From Hericium rajendrae (taxonomy: Eukaryota; Basidiomycota; Agaricomycetes; Russulales; Hericiaceae), in contig CM065878.1 in NCBI GenBank assembly GCA_033439255.1, positions 1,550,001 to 1,614,000 of the forward strand: 64,000 nucleotides of DNA, in the 5' to 3' direction. Shown in pieces: positions 11,844-22,248 of the stretch (position 1 is the stretch's first letter; each line of letters opens with the position of its first letter). The notes under the pieces are model-generated. The model was not told where the DNA came from. It did not search any database and worked only from the letters and a program-made list of their open reading frames with translations. The translations under genes and the position numbers were made by a program.

Positions 11844-14800
11844 ATGTCTCCAATTCCCCTATTTTTTGCAGGCTCTGACGAGGAGGACGATGCAAAAGTC
11901 CCCGCGGGGGACACTATGAGCATCGACGCGCCGAATACGTCTATGGAGGGCGGGCCCTCAGCTACCACGGACCATCAGCCAGAGAAACGACTTTTCCTCC
12001 CGAGTAGTGATGATGAAGACGAGAACACTCCTGGTTCGCGTTTCAGGACTCCTCGCTCGCAACAACTTGACTCGTTGTTCGGAGACGAAGAGCCATTGGA
12101 TCTTGGTGAGGAAGTCGAGCTGCCTCCCTTCCAGAAATCCCCGAGAGCCAGGAGCGTATCGAGCTCTTCTTCGCATCCTGCTCCAAGGTCTTCATCCCCT
12201 GCGTCTTCTCTACATGGCTCACCACCTCCCGCCAAGAAACGTCGTCTGTCTCCTCCACGTACACAGAAGCCAGTCTTCCGGTCTGCTTACCTGGGATCAT
12301 TCATTGTGGGCAACGCCTGGAGTACTGTCAGAGGCAAGGGGTACATTAAATCGGGGGATGAGATCCGCATTGAACGAGATGATCCGGACGAGGATGTGCC
12401 TCCAGCGAAGAGCCGCCCTGCTGCGAACGGGAAGAAGGGTAAAAGAAAACAGCTCAACATAACGACAATGTTCAAGGGCCAATCGTCCAAACCCGTCAAA
12501 AAGAAGACGAACACGATTGTCCGAATCACAAACAAGCGCGGATTCGGTGCGTTCTCATCTAGCTAATCCCTATTTATCTTAATTGTCATGTAGAGTTTGG
12601 ACGTCTGCCCCAGGATGTCGCTATTTGGGTCTCAAAATTGCTCGAGCTCGGTATGATGTGACTGAATCACTTGGCTATGTTTAGCGTTACTCATGCATCG
12701 CAGGAATTATCGACTTCAGAGGGGGCACGATGATTGACTGTCCTGAGACTCTTCATTCTGGCGCAGATCTCATCGTCTCGCTTTCTCTCTATATCAAAGC
12801 CAAGGCTTTCAAGCCTGTCGGACTTTCAACCGCGGACAGGCCAAAGTCGCATTTGAGGATGGTCGTGAAACCTCCGATGAGCAAGCGCTTCGCGAGCGCA
12901 AGAGCGCATTGTTACATCTCTTCGACATCCTTTTGTTGAAGCCAGAAAGTGGCAACGACGTGTCGAAGTTGCGGAAGCAGGCAGATGGCGAGCTCGACCA
13001 CGATGATCTGAAGCAGCTCACTCAGGTGCCCGGCAAAAACGTGAAGGCCAAAAAACAGAGATCGTAGGTGATGGCGAGGAAGTCGAGGTAGAGGGAGACG
13101 GTGAGGAGCTCTCCGACGGTGAACTCAACGTTATATACAAGCGGTAAGCCAAGGCACTTCTGTTCTATTCCATCGTTCTAAGCCCTTCTGTCTGGCAGAG
13201 CCCAAAAGAATGACCAGACTATGGCTGAGATGGACGCCGCGGATACCTTCGTACTCTCGCTTCGAGGCTACCAAAAGCAAGCTTTGTGGTAAGATCAACT
13301 CTTCGCTGGTGAAACCTATGCTCATGATGCTTAGTTGGATGCATTCATTGGAAATGGGACTCATGTCTGCGCGAGAGGCCGGGTCGATGCACCCGCTATG
13401 GAACGAGTAGGTCTATGTATAATTTCAGGTTTTCTGTACTCATGTATGGTGCAAGATACCGTTTCCCCACCGAGCCCATAGATGGTGTCTATGATTTGAC
13501 CGCCGAGGAGCAGCCTTTCTACTTCAACCCGTATTCAGGCGAACTTAGCTTGGAGTTCCCGAAGGCTGAAAGGAAATGTCGAGGCGGTATTCTTGCGTGC
13601 GTTCATTGTATAATCCCATTCAAATATATGCTAAAGTCTTGATGGTCTCTACAGGGACGGTATGTCTCCACTAAAGCTTTGCCATGTCATACATTCTCAT
13701 ATGCTCGGAATTTATGGCGCCCTCGATCTTGACAGAAAGTTCGTCCAATCTGAATATTTCACTGTGCAGCTTTACTCATGCTATGATATAGTGGGAATGG
13801 GAAAGACGATCATGATATCTGCTCTGATTCACACCAATCGCGGGCCAGACACGACACCGACAGCAAACGACGAGCCGCAGGTCACCAGACATCGACAGCT
13901 AAAGCTTGACAGCACCTTTCGCGTGAAGTCCCAGACCTCCCAATTATCCAAGGGCCCCGCGGCGACCCTTATAGTGGCTCCTACATCGTTGCTAACGCAA
14001 TGGCAGGAGGAGTTGCAGAAGTGCAGCAAGGCAGGGACTGTCAAGACTTTTGTTTGGCATGGCACGAATCGACTCGACCTGGATGCCGTTATGAGTGATG
14101 ATGAAACCGTTAACATCGTCATCACTTCGTACGGTGTTCTTGCTTCGGAGCACGCCAAACCCGCGACTTCGTCGCCTCTATATCGCAGTAAGGTGACTTC
14201 TAGTTCGCACTCGCAGCATCCATTGACGAGTTGCAGATGAGTGGCTACGTGTCGTCCTTGATGAGGCCCATCATTGCAAAAATAGATCAAGTAAGACGGC
14301 GAAGGCTGTATGCGCCTTGCGTGCTCGGCGTCGCTGGGCCGTCACCGGAACTCCTATCGTGAACAGGCTTGAGGATCTTTATTCACTACTGTGGGTTCAT
14401 TCACACATGAGTGTTGACTTGGGCTTATTCTTTCGTGATGCAGTAAATTCTTGGATTTCACACCTTGGTCGGACTATGCCTTCTTCCGCTCGTACGTACT
14501 TCTCAATCTCTATTTGCTTTGTAGCGGCTTACATTCTACTTGGCAGATTCATTACCCTCCCATTCCTTGCTCACGATCCGAAGGCAATCGAAATCGTACA
14601 GGTCATCTTGGAGAGTGTTCTTCTTCGCCGAGAAAAAAATATGCGCGACAGCGATGGCAAGCGCATCGTTGAACTCCCAGCGAAAGAGGTTCGTCACGTT
14701 CTTATCTCCCCAATCAAATAATAACCAGACTTTCTAGGTTGTGGTCGAAATGCTCAAATTCTCACCCTCGGAACGCAAGATCTATGACTCGATATACAGT

Positions 14801-16309
14801 CATGCGAAGAGAGATTTCGAACAACTGGCCGCCAAAGGTCTCGTCAGCCGCAACTATACCCACATCTTGGCCATGCTTATGCGGTAGGCGGTGCCAGTCA
14901 TGATCTACCGATTCATTCTGACCCGCTTGAGCAGACTGCGTCGTGCTGTGTTGCACCCAAATCTTGTCCTGTCTGAGGAAACGACGCAACCTGCCGGTAA
15001 CGGCAGTGTCAACGTCAATACCATGATCAAACGCTTCGCCGAGTCTGTAGACGACGCCGGTACTAGCACTCAAAAGGGAAATTCGTATGCGGAGGATGTC
15101 CTGAACAAGCTGGGTACCATCGACACGGACGCAGATGAATGCCCATTGTGCCTCGACGTTATGGACGTACCAATGATGTTCCCTGAATGTATGCACCGTT
15201 GGTTAGTGTTTGGTTTGCACGTCCCAGATTTGATTTTCTGATATCTTATGGTTTGATAGCTGCAAGGATTGCGCCATTGGTTTCCTCGAATCTTGTGCGG
15301 CAAAAGAAGAGGACGGCCGCTGTCCAACTTGTAATCGTGGACCGGTAAAGGTGCGGTCATTTTCCCCATCCTTAGGGTCCGTCTCTGATTCCTGAATCAG
15401 GAGAGCGATCTGCTTGAAGTCGTCAAGCCAAGGAAGCGTGAAGAAAATGACACATTTCTTGGCTCACAGCAGTCGGTACCCGAAGTCACCCTTCGACGCA
15501 ACGACTTTCGGATGTCCACCAAGCTGGACGCGCTTGTCCAGAATCTGCGTATGTGACCCTCTCAAAACCTTCTCTGCTCACATTTATATCGATTACCAAT
15601 AGGATGTCTGCAAGATCAGGATCCATGCTTCCGCGCGGTGGTGTTCTCGCAATTCACTAGCTTTTTAGACCTCATCCAAATTGTTCTTGAACGGGAGAAG
15701 CTCCCTTGGTACCGCTTTGATGGGTCCATGGATGTCCGACGGAGAAACGAGGCTGTCACAGAGTTCAAGGCACCGTCGCGGAAGCCCAAAGTGCTCATCA
15801 TTAGTCTGAAGGCTGGCGGTGTTGGACTGAATGTACTTTTTTGCGGCTTTTGAAAAATTTTGACTTTGACTGATTGATATTTTTATGCAGTTGACTACGG
15901 CGAATCACGTTTTCATGGTACGTCGCTCAGCTGTCTGTGCTTCTGGACGCTGTGTCTTAGACTCGCATTAGATGGATTGTTGGTGGAATGCCGCGACCGA
16001 GAATCAAGGTATGCTGTTTCCATTCTGAAAAAGAATATCACTCAACTGCGACTTGCAGCCATCGACCGTGTGCACAGAATCGGCCAAGAACAGACGGTGT
16101 ATGTGAAGCACTTCGTCGTGAGTTTTCCTGAGCTGCGTGTCACTACATATTTACTCATCGAGTTGATAGGTGGAAGATACCATCGAAGGTCGCATTTTAC
16201 AGATACAGAAGCGCAAGACGGCTCTCGTGAAGGAGGCCTTCAAAGGTGGAAAAGGCGGCACAGATCCGGACAGCATAGAGAACCTGAATATCATGTTTGG
16301 AAAGCATAA
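11844..16309 (+). CDS. RAD5: Rad5/HLTF-type SWI2/SNF2 ATPase and RING ubiquitin ligase
   Basis: About 21 exons give roughly 1,130 residues: 11844-12546, 12594-12650, 12704-13143, 13199-13288, 13335-13406, 13456-13596, 13655-13659, 13736-13738, 13792-14187, 14237-14390, 14444-14491, 14547-14688, 14738-14883, 14935-15201, 15260-15350, 15401-15548, 15603-15832, 15891-15917, 15972-16008, 16059-16117 and 16170-16309. An acidic Ser-rich N-terminus is followed by a HIRAN domain ([19 protein letters not shown], about residue 150). The helicase has ADEMGMGKT (motif I), VVLDEAH (II) and VTGTPIVN (III). A C3HC4 RING (CPLCLDVM to CPTCNRGP) sits between the lobes, then come [10 protein letters not shown] and DRVHRIGQ. 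This order defines Rad5, the post-replication repair ubiquitin ligase. Two one-base losses (about 12839, and the A-run 13050-13055) break exon 3. A third near 16302 would explain why the frame overruns the expected MFGK end. The Met at 11829 is an alternative start. Confidence 0.88.
13655..13738 (+). other. Two RAD5 microexons: 5 nt (13655-13659) and 3 nt (13736-13738)
   Basis: The intron after 13596 (GTGCGT donor) ends in CTACAG at 13654. The next GTATGT donor starts at 13660, leaving a 5-nt exon. That intron ends in GACAG at 13735, and a GTTCGT donor starts at 13739, leaving a 3-nt exon. The next exon begins at 13792. Joining them gives A-D-E-M-G-M-G-K-T, the exact SNF2 motif I. Without the 3-nt exon the frame survives, but Glu-Met collapses to Val. 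Confidence 0.75.
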
Positions 16310-16580
16310 TCGGAAGATACCTCGTCTCACGACGATTTATTGCATAGCTATTTTTATGGAGAGAAAAGAACTTTATTGCCATAGAGCAGCCAAAATTTCT
16401 TGTTCGGGAAACACGAATGCATCCGACAGTCGCGATCATCGTCGTCACGATCCTCGTGCTCGGGATGGCTACATGTTAAAACGACAAGCATCCGTCGAGC
16501 CCATGCCGAGCAACCATCGCTATGATAGAGGCCTAATTAGAGGCTTTATGGACCATAAGCGCGGTGAAAAGCTGAGCAGG

Positions 16581-16858
16581 ATGGACTTCAACGTCGAGTC
16601 CGTCTCGCGCTCGACGGGCGTCGGACGTCCTACGAGTCGTTCTTCACCTACAGCAACTCTGCGTCTACGCCGGGCACCGGCAGCACTGCGGTGGACACCC
16701 CGGCCACGATATGCGCGTCGCTGGAGAAGAGGGGCATCCCGGAGAAGGGTAGCCCGGAGAAGCGGCGGGTGGGCGATGTAGAGGCGCAATGGGCGGCGGA
16801 GTACCGTAGATGCGCGTCCTTTCGATCGGTAGGAATCCATAGTGGGGCCTCGTTTTGA
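16581..16858 (+). CDS. Possible small Ser/Thr-rich protein, frame broken near 16617
   Basis: A Met at 16581 opens MDFNVESVSRST. One base off, the frame continues as RRTSYESFFTYSNSASTPG and then a charged tail ending at a stop at 16858. Adding one G to a GGG run near 16616 would join the two into about 92 residues. Composition and codon choice look more coding than the surroundings, but I recognise no family and no splice evidence supports it. It could also be an exon of a larger unrecognised gene. Confidence 0.25.
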
Positions 16859-18237
16859 CGTTCTTTTCTTGTGATTTTGGGGGTGAATGCTGACGGTTGT
16901 CCGGATTGAGACAGGCGGCACAGGTAATGATCCCGTGTGCGTATTGCTATCTATGTGATGACGACCCAATATCGTGTGCTCGATCGAGGTGACGGCGAGC
17001 GGACTGACCTCATGCATTCCAACCCGCCCAGGGTCCAACCCGCCGGGTCTGCATCGCTGGGTATAAGGGTCGCGAGGATCGCGTCGAATCCTTAACCTCT
17101 TCTTCCCTCCTCCCTTTTCTTCCCTTCCTCCACCTAGGCCCTCTTTGAATTCGAGCGTGACGACCTAACCACCCATTTTATTCCTTGGTTTTTGTGACCG
17201 ACAGCGTCAGTAAACTGATAGACCTTCTGTCATTAGGGCCTTATTCGGGCATTTGTGTTTGTTTGGACTGACATGCACGGGGTCCTGACATCAGGACAAA
17301 TGTGCCGGAAACATTCTGTTATGAATGCCGAAGGTCCCGGCAAAAGAATGATGGATCCCCGTACTGTACTTAGTTGCATCCGTAGATCGGAAGGTCTGGA
17401 CCAGATATCAGCAAAAGATCTTCAATTGATGAACCCCGCCCTTTCGCAACCAATCTTCGAAACAGCCTTAGTCTGGCGCCTTAGACCGCTCGGCCATTCC
17501 ACCGTTGGGGACGATACCTATGATGCTTACCTCGTCGTGACAAAAAAAACCTGGAATTTTTCCGGGTTTTCTACGATTTGTTTTGAGCCCGGGAGCACAG
17601 GTTGAAGATGGAAGGATGTTGACCATGGATGCTGGACGCGGGTGGCAAAGATCCGCTGTCAAATCGTCTCTTTTTCGTGAAGGAATACATCAGGACCGAT
17701 CATTGGAATTTTTTTCCATTTGTTCGTCGACTTGTACGGGCTGGAAATCGAGGAGGAGTGAAGTGCTCCGCGACGAGCCTCCGGCGCTCTTAGAACTCGC
17801 ATCCTCCTTGGATTCCTCGGTTCATCTGCTGAGCTTATAAACTCGTTGAGCAATATTTAGAACTTGTACATCTATACGGACAGTGTTGTTGGCAATTATC
17901 AGGGTGTCGGAACCACTCTTCCAAGTCAAACTAAGATGAATACCATTGGCCCGCTTTCATTGACACCCGTACTACCCCGACAAATGTCCCGCAACGACCC
18001 GTTCTGAACCTGCAATTGGATTGGTGGGAGGCGAGCAGACAATGATCGCGCATTGCAGTGCAGAGGGCGTAAGCGACTGAAATCTTCACCTAGGCTTCAG
18101 CACTGTTCCAGAGCTCCGAATTTCGGGCCTCGTCGCCATCCTTTTCGGCGCCCAGCACGCGACTCTGACACAACCACGACCACACCCTTCATCTACCCAT
18201 CCCTCCTTCCCCAGCCTCCCACTTCCACCCACCCACC
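16859..18237. other. 1.4-kb region with little coding signal; Rcf2 promoter at its right end
   Basis: Apart from a tRNA-Leu-like fragment at 17401-17503, nothing is recognisable. Open frames here are short and unlike neighbouring proteins. The last 200 bp, rich in CCCTTC and CCACCC-like pyrimidine tracts before the ATG at 18238, probably form the Rcf2 promoter and leader. Confidence 0.45.
17401..17503 (-). pseudogene. tRNA-Leu(AAG)-like fragment, 5' half clear, 3' half not found
   Basis: On the minus strand from 17503, GGTGGAA then TGGCCGAGCGGTCTAAGGCG reproduces the acceptor 5' strand and D-arm of a fungal tRNA-Leu. It is followed by CCAGA and the loop CTAAGG, with anticodon AAG. TCTGG at 17405-17401 could close the anticodon stem across an intron-like 60-nt insert. 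I found no T-arm of the GGTTCGANTCC type and no TTCCACC to pair with the acceptor within 300 nt. This is therefore either a decayed tRNA or one whose 3' half I failed to fold. Confidence 0.4.
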
Positions 18238-19049
18238 ATGAAAGTCGGCATTTCTGAAGAAGAGCTTGCAGCGCTTGACGCCGCCTCCTTGCGTGGTGCC
18301 ATCGAGGGCATCGCCACGGGCCTCGCGATCTCCGTGCCCGCCTCGATATACATGCACCGCAACTGGGCGGCATACCGCCGCCTCCCGCTGTCGCTCAAGG
18401 CGCTCGGCGTCGTGCTCGTCGTCGGTCCCGCGTACGCGATCCAGACCGAGCACCGCGGGCTCGAATTCAACGAGCAGCTGCACTGGTGCGTCCCCCGCTG
18501 ATACACATGCAAGTGCCAGCGCTGAGCGGATGCGGACTACAGGAAGGGCGCGGCGAAGGAGATGCTCGACTCTGCGAAGGTGAAGGAGCAGCAGGAGTGG
18601 GCGGCGTTGAGCACGAAGGAGAAGGTCCACACGTGGGCGCTGCAGAATCAGTACAAGGTCATCCTCGGCAGCTGGGCCATCAGCATGGGCATCGCTGCGG
18701 GGCTCATCATGCGCGACAGGTGCGTGCTGCTGTTTCGTGTTCGGGGACGGTGCTGACGCGGTGAGCAGGCACCAGTCGACGTCGCAGAAGATCGTGCAGG
18801 CGCGTATGTGGGCGCAGGGCCTCACGATCGGCGTGCTCATCGGTGCGGGCATTCTGACGCATTCGCAGCGGCAGGCGGCGGTGAGGCCGGTGGATCACTC
18901 GTGGAAGGACCTGGTGCGCGCTCTCACGAGACATAATTTCTTTTCGTCCGTGCCTAATTGTGTTCCATATGATACAGCTCGAGGCGAATGCTCGTGATGA
19001 GGAGGCACGGAAGGTGGGCCAGCTGGCCCGGGCGCAGCATGCGCCTTAG
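18238..19049 (+). CDS. RCF2: Respiratory supercomplex factor 2-like HIG1-domain protein
   Basis: Exons 18238-18485, 18543-18719, 18769-18913 and 18978-19049 give 213 residues with matching phases. The N-terminal half has two hydrophobic stretches (ATGLAISVPASIYM and ALGVVLVVGPAYAIQ). The C-terminal half carries the HIG1 hairpin: NQYKVILGSWAISMGIAAGL, MRDR, then QARMWAQGLTIGVLIGAGIL. This arrangement of two N-terminal helices plus HIG1 at about 200 residues is that of fungal Rcf2, an inner-membrane protein linked to cytochrome c oxidase supercomplexes. No classical cleavable presequence is evident, as usual for Rcf2. The gene is single-copy-looking and free of frame breaks. Confidence 0.85.
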
Positions 19050-19800
19050 ATGTTCTCTTCTTTTCATGTGCCCGTCTGCGGAAGGATTATACCTAAGACG
19101 ACATAGAGGATACCATCCTGCCGCATTCTGTACGATCATTGCTACATACTCACCACTCTATAGAACGTAGAACAGGACAAACTGAGGCCGCACGGCCGGG
19201 ACGACCCATCTCGATCAAGTCCAGGTACCGAGCTCGATTCGGACACTTGCTGTCCTGTCTGAGGATGCAGACGATCCTTCAGTTGAGTCAATCACGGTAA
19301 ATATCTTCTAAATGGCAGCTAGTAGCCCTATTCGGACAGCATGGCAACGTTTCAGGCATAATTCAAATGAAACATCAGGTTCGACAACCGGTCTCGAAGG
19401 TATTGGGGTCTCCGTAACGTGACGCCCCATGACATAGAATGACAGCTGCATTCAGTGTCAGCTGAATAGTGGTGACGTTGACCGAGTGTCCCAATGGTGT
19501 CTTAAAGCCAGACCCTATATCTGGACAGTCGGGTACAACAACCAAACAAACTGAGCCCGTCGAGCGGCGGGTGCGCAGACTCGCTCCATCACTGGCCGTC
19601 TTAAAACTCGTCTTTTGAGGAAGATGGTTGATACATATTGGGGTACACAGGTGGACCACTAGGACTAAATACAACAACGTTAAACAATATTACGAAGGCA
19701 GAAGTTCAAAGCAAGAAACCGAACAGACAGCAAGACCGTCCATAGATAAACAAGGCACTGGCGACGGCGCGGCAGGACGAAAAGTAAGAATGGACCAAAA
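19050..19800. other. Convergent intergenic region, no gene seen
   Basis: The 750 bp between the Rcf2 and Zn2Cys6 stop codons show no conserved protein signal. The region presumably carries both 3' UTRs. No tRNA or repeat was recognised. Confidence 0.5.
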
Positions 19801-20629
19801 CTATACTAACGACTCGCCGATGGTGAAGTGGACGTGGTCACCCTCGCCCAGCGTCAGGCGCACGGGCAGGCGCGGGTCGATGCGCACGGGGGCACTGTTG
19901 CCAACGTAAAAGTCGCCGCGGGAGAAATTGCGCGTGATGGCGGCGGCCTCCTCTTCCGTGAGCGGGCGTGGCCGCTTGTTGGGACGGAAGGTGGACGTCG
20001 ACGCGCCGGTGTAGGCACCATTGTACTCGTAGTACTGCTGGTGGGTGAGGCTGGGGGGTTGCATGGCGTAAGGGAGGGGTGGAGCGGCGAAGGGAGAAAC
20101 GCCGGGGGCTACGCACGTTGCTTCAGCCGGCATGGGCACGAACGATATCAGGGAGGACGAACCAGGAGTCTGTTGCTGCGAAGAGTGTTCCATGGTGTCC
20201 GGGTCGGGATAAACGCAAGTGTTGCCGAGGCCGCGCTTCAGGCAGCTCTGGATATAGATGCTCGATGGCTAGCGACGATGAGATAGCATAGGAACGTACC
20301 TGACAGGGCAGCACCTCGCTGCAGCGAGTTTTGCCTGCATGGCAAGCGGTACACGCCCGCCTCACGGCGGGTGCTTTTGCTAGAAGTCGGCGATCAGAGT
20401 CAGCAGCGGGCGGCGATGACGCCGAGAGCAACGGCGGGCTCGGTATCGGGGACGGGAGATACGCACGTTTTCGTGGAAGCTCCTGGCCGTTCTGCAGACC
20501 CTGCTGCTGGAGCTGAGGCTCCTGGATCTGAGTAAGCTGCTGTTGTTGCTGCTGGAGCTGTTGTGTATCAAGAATGGACGGCGGAGCGGTGTCCTGGGCC
20601 GGAGTGGTAGCAGGCGATGGGGCCGACAT
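19801..20629 (-). CDS. Zn(II)2Cys6 binuclear-cluster transcription factor (short form)
   Basis: Two exons (20629-20300 and 20247-19801) give 258 residues. A Pro/Gln-rich N-terminus with a polyQ run precedes the DNA-binding zinc cluster RRACTACHAGKTRCSEVLPC, which continues with SCLKRGLGNTCVYPD after the intron. The six cysteines have the spacing C-x2-C-x6-C-x5-C-x2-C-x7-C of fungal Gal4-type factors. The cluster is unusually central (about residues 90-120), and the protein lacks the large fungal-specific middle homology region, so it is short for the class. A C-terminal stretch after position 200 (RNFSRGDFYVGN) resembles no domain I know. It is divergent from the bHLH gene, with 238 bp between starts. 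The target genes are unknown. Confidence 0.8.
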
Positions 20630-20867
20630 GGAGGAGGGAGACCGCAGTTTGTCGGGCGCAAGCCGTGTCTGCCCGTTTATACCCTCCCACGCCGAACTCC
20701 CTACTGGCCTCGCAAATTGCCGATCCCTAATTCGGCCCATATCCCGGCCTCATGATCTCGGGTCCGGACTCGTATCCGCCGGGGTCCCCCCGGTTCCTCT
20801 GTGCCGGATCTCACCCGGTTGCCGCCATAACTGTCCTCCAGACCTTGCTCAGGTGCTGCAGCATACC
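20630..20867. promoter_or_regulatory. Bidirectional promoter between two transcription-factor genes
   Basis: The Zn2Cys6 and bHLH start codons face away from each other across 238 bp of C-rich sequence. It must hold both leaders and core promoters. No CACGTG (bHLH E-box core) is present, so autoregulation by the neighbour is not suggested by a simple site. Confidence 0.5.
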
Positions 20868-21626
20868 ATGTCGGACGACAACCAGCGCGACCCTCCCCCG
20901 ATGCCGTTGCAGTTGCAGGACTTTGACTTTGGTTTTGACCCTTCCCAGCATGCCATGTTTCCCTCACCGCCGCCTCTCCCGCCCTCAGCAGGCCTCTTCT
21001 CGCCCTCAGAGACTACCGACCTCTTCGGCTTCCTCGACAACTTCAATTGGGAGTTCGACACGGACAACCATGCCCCGCCAGAGCTGCCCTCAGAAAACAC
21101 CTCTGCATTCCTCGACTTTGCACCCTTACATCCCGCAGCGGACAAACCGCCATCACTACCCCCACCCCCCGATTTCAGCCCTCCGAGCCTGCCCGCGCAC
21201 CCATCCTCCCTTAGCATAGACACCCAAAATACGCTACGGTCCCTCACCCGTAGCGACTCACAGTCTCTCTCCCCCACCTCTGCCTCGCCGACCCCCAGCG
21301 CCCCCGCCGCACGCAAGGCCCTCCTCTCCACCCCGCAGAAGCGCCTCAATCACATCATGTCCGAGCAGAAGCGGCGCAACGCCATTCGTGAGGGCTACGC
21401 GCAGCTCACGACGATCCTCGCGCCCGCGGGCGCGCCGCCTGGCTCGGGCATGCCCACGCGCGGGCGGCCAAAGGGCAGCGGCAGCCGGAGCAAGGGGCGC
21501 AGCAAGGGCAAAAGTGGCGTGCTCTTCCGCGCGGTCGAGTACTGCCACTGGATGGAGGAGAGCATCGACGCGCTGCGCGAGGAGGTGGCGCGCGTCGAGG
21601 CCGCGGCTGGAATTCGCGGCGCTTGA
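20868..21626 (+). CDS. Basic helix-loop-helix transcription factor
   Basis: A single exon encodes 252 residues. The N-terminal two thirds are Pro/Ser-rich and acidic (DFDFGFDP, FGFLDNFNWEF), resembling an activation region. The bHLH domain starts near residue 160: KRLNHIMSEQKRRNAIREGY is the basic region and helix 1, with the His, Glu and Arg that contact an E-box. Then comes an unusually long basic, Gly-rich loop (about residues 190-215, GRPKGSGSRSKGRSKGK), and helix 2 is GVLFRAVEYCHWMEESIDAL with a short coiled extension. The long loop recalls fungal Ino4/Cbf1-like variants. No intron is needed. The Met at 20868 is chosen because the acidic N-terminus begins there. Confidence 0.82.
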   Translation: MSDDNQRDPPPMPLQLQDFDFGFDPSQHAMFPSPPPLPPSAGLFSPSETTDLFGFLDNFNWEFDTDNHAPPELPSENTSAFLDFAPLHPAADKPPSLPPPPDFSPPSLPAHPSSLSIDTQNTLRSLTRSDSQSLSPTSASPTPSAPAARKALLSTPQKRLNHIMSEQKRRNAIREGYAQLTTILAPAGAPPGSGMPTRGRPKGSGSRSKGRSKGKSGVLFRAVEYCHWMEESIDALREEVARVEAAAGIRGA

Positions 21627-22248
21627 GCATGGAGCTGCGTAATTCGTTGCGTGTTTGAGTGTGTTCTATCTCTCCTTATGTATCGTGCGCGAGTGCCTGA
21701 TAGGTGCCTCTAGGTGCCCTATGTATCTCTATCGGAACGTGTTCACGCCATGCATGTTGCATATGCACGGAATATTGGCGTTGTATTTTTTTGTATATCA
21801 TTTCCGCCTAGTCATGGGCGTATACCCTCCAAACAATCATACGACGCATACGGTCGCGTACCCCAACGCGATGCCATGCAGCGGTCTTCCAATCTCATCG
21901 CATGTCAATCAAATCGTTCCTCGAGTGCCTGGCGCTTCCCCGCATGACGTCGGTGATTTTCCGAGCTGGCGGCGCATCCGGGCCGACCGTAATACCCTTC
22001 TTGTGTTTCTGTCTTCTCCAAGGTTCCTCCATCGCAGGGCCACCATATTACTATAGTAATGGAACATCAGTTACCGAGGCGAAAGTTACTTATCTTTGTC
22101 TCAGGCCGATGCAGCATCTCACGAACTGCGCATCTCATTTTTGTTTCAAGATATGGCTAGAACCCATGGACACAGCGATCGCGAAGATCAGTACAACTTC
22201 ATACATGCGGTCACAAATGCAGCCCTGCTCGACCTCAACAGTGACGAA
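21627..22248. other. Convergent intergenic region, no gene seen
   Basis: This spacer separates the bHLH stop from the stop of the leftward MDR gene. No frame is convincing. It should contain both 3' UTRs. Confidence 0.5.

Noticed and set aside
16520-17038. Long minus-strand open frame beside the RAD5 end
   Set aside because: It mirrors the Arg-rich shadow of the opposite strand, has no family resemblance, and includes the small plus-strand candidate.
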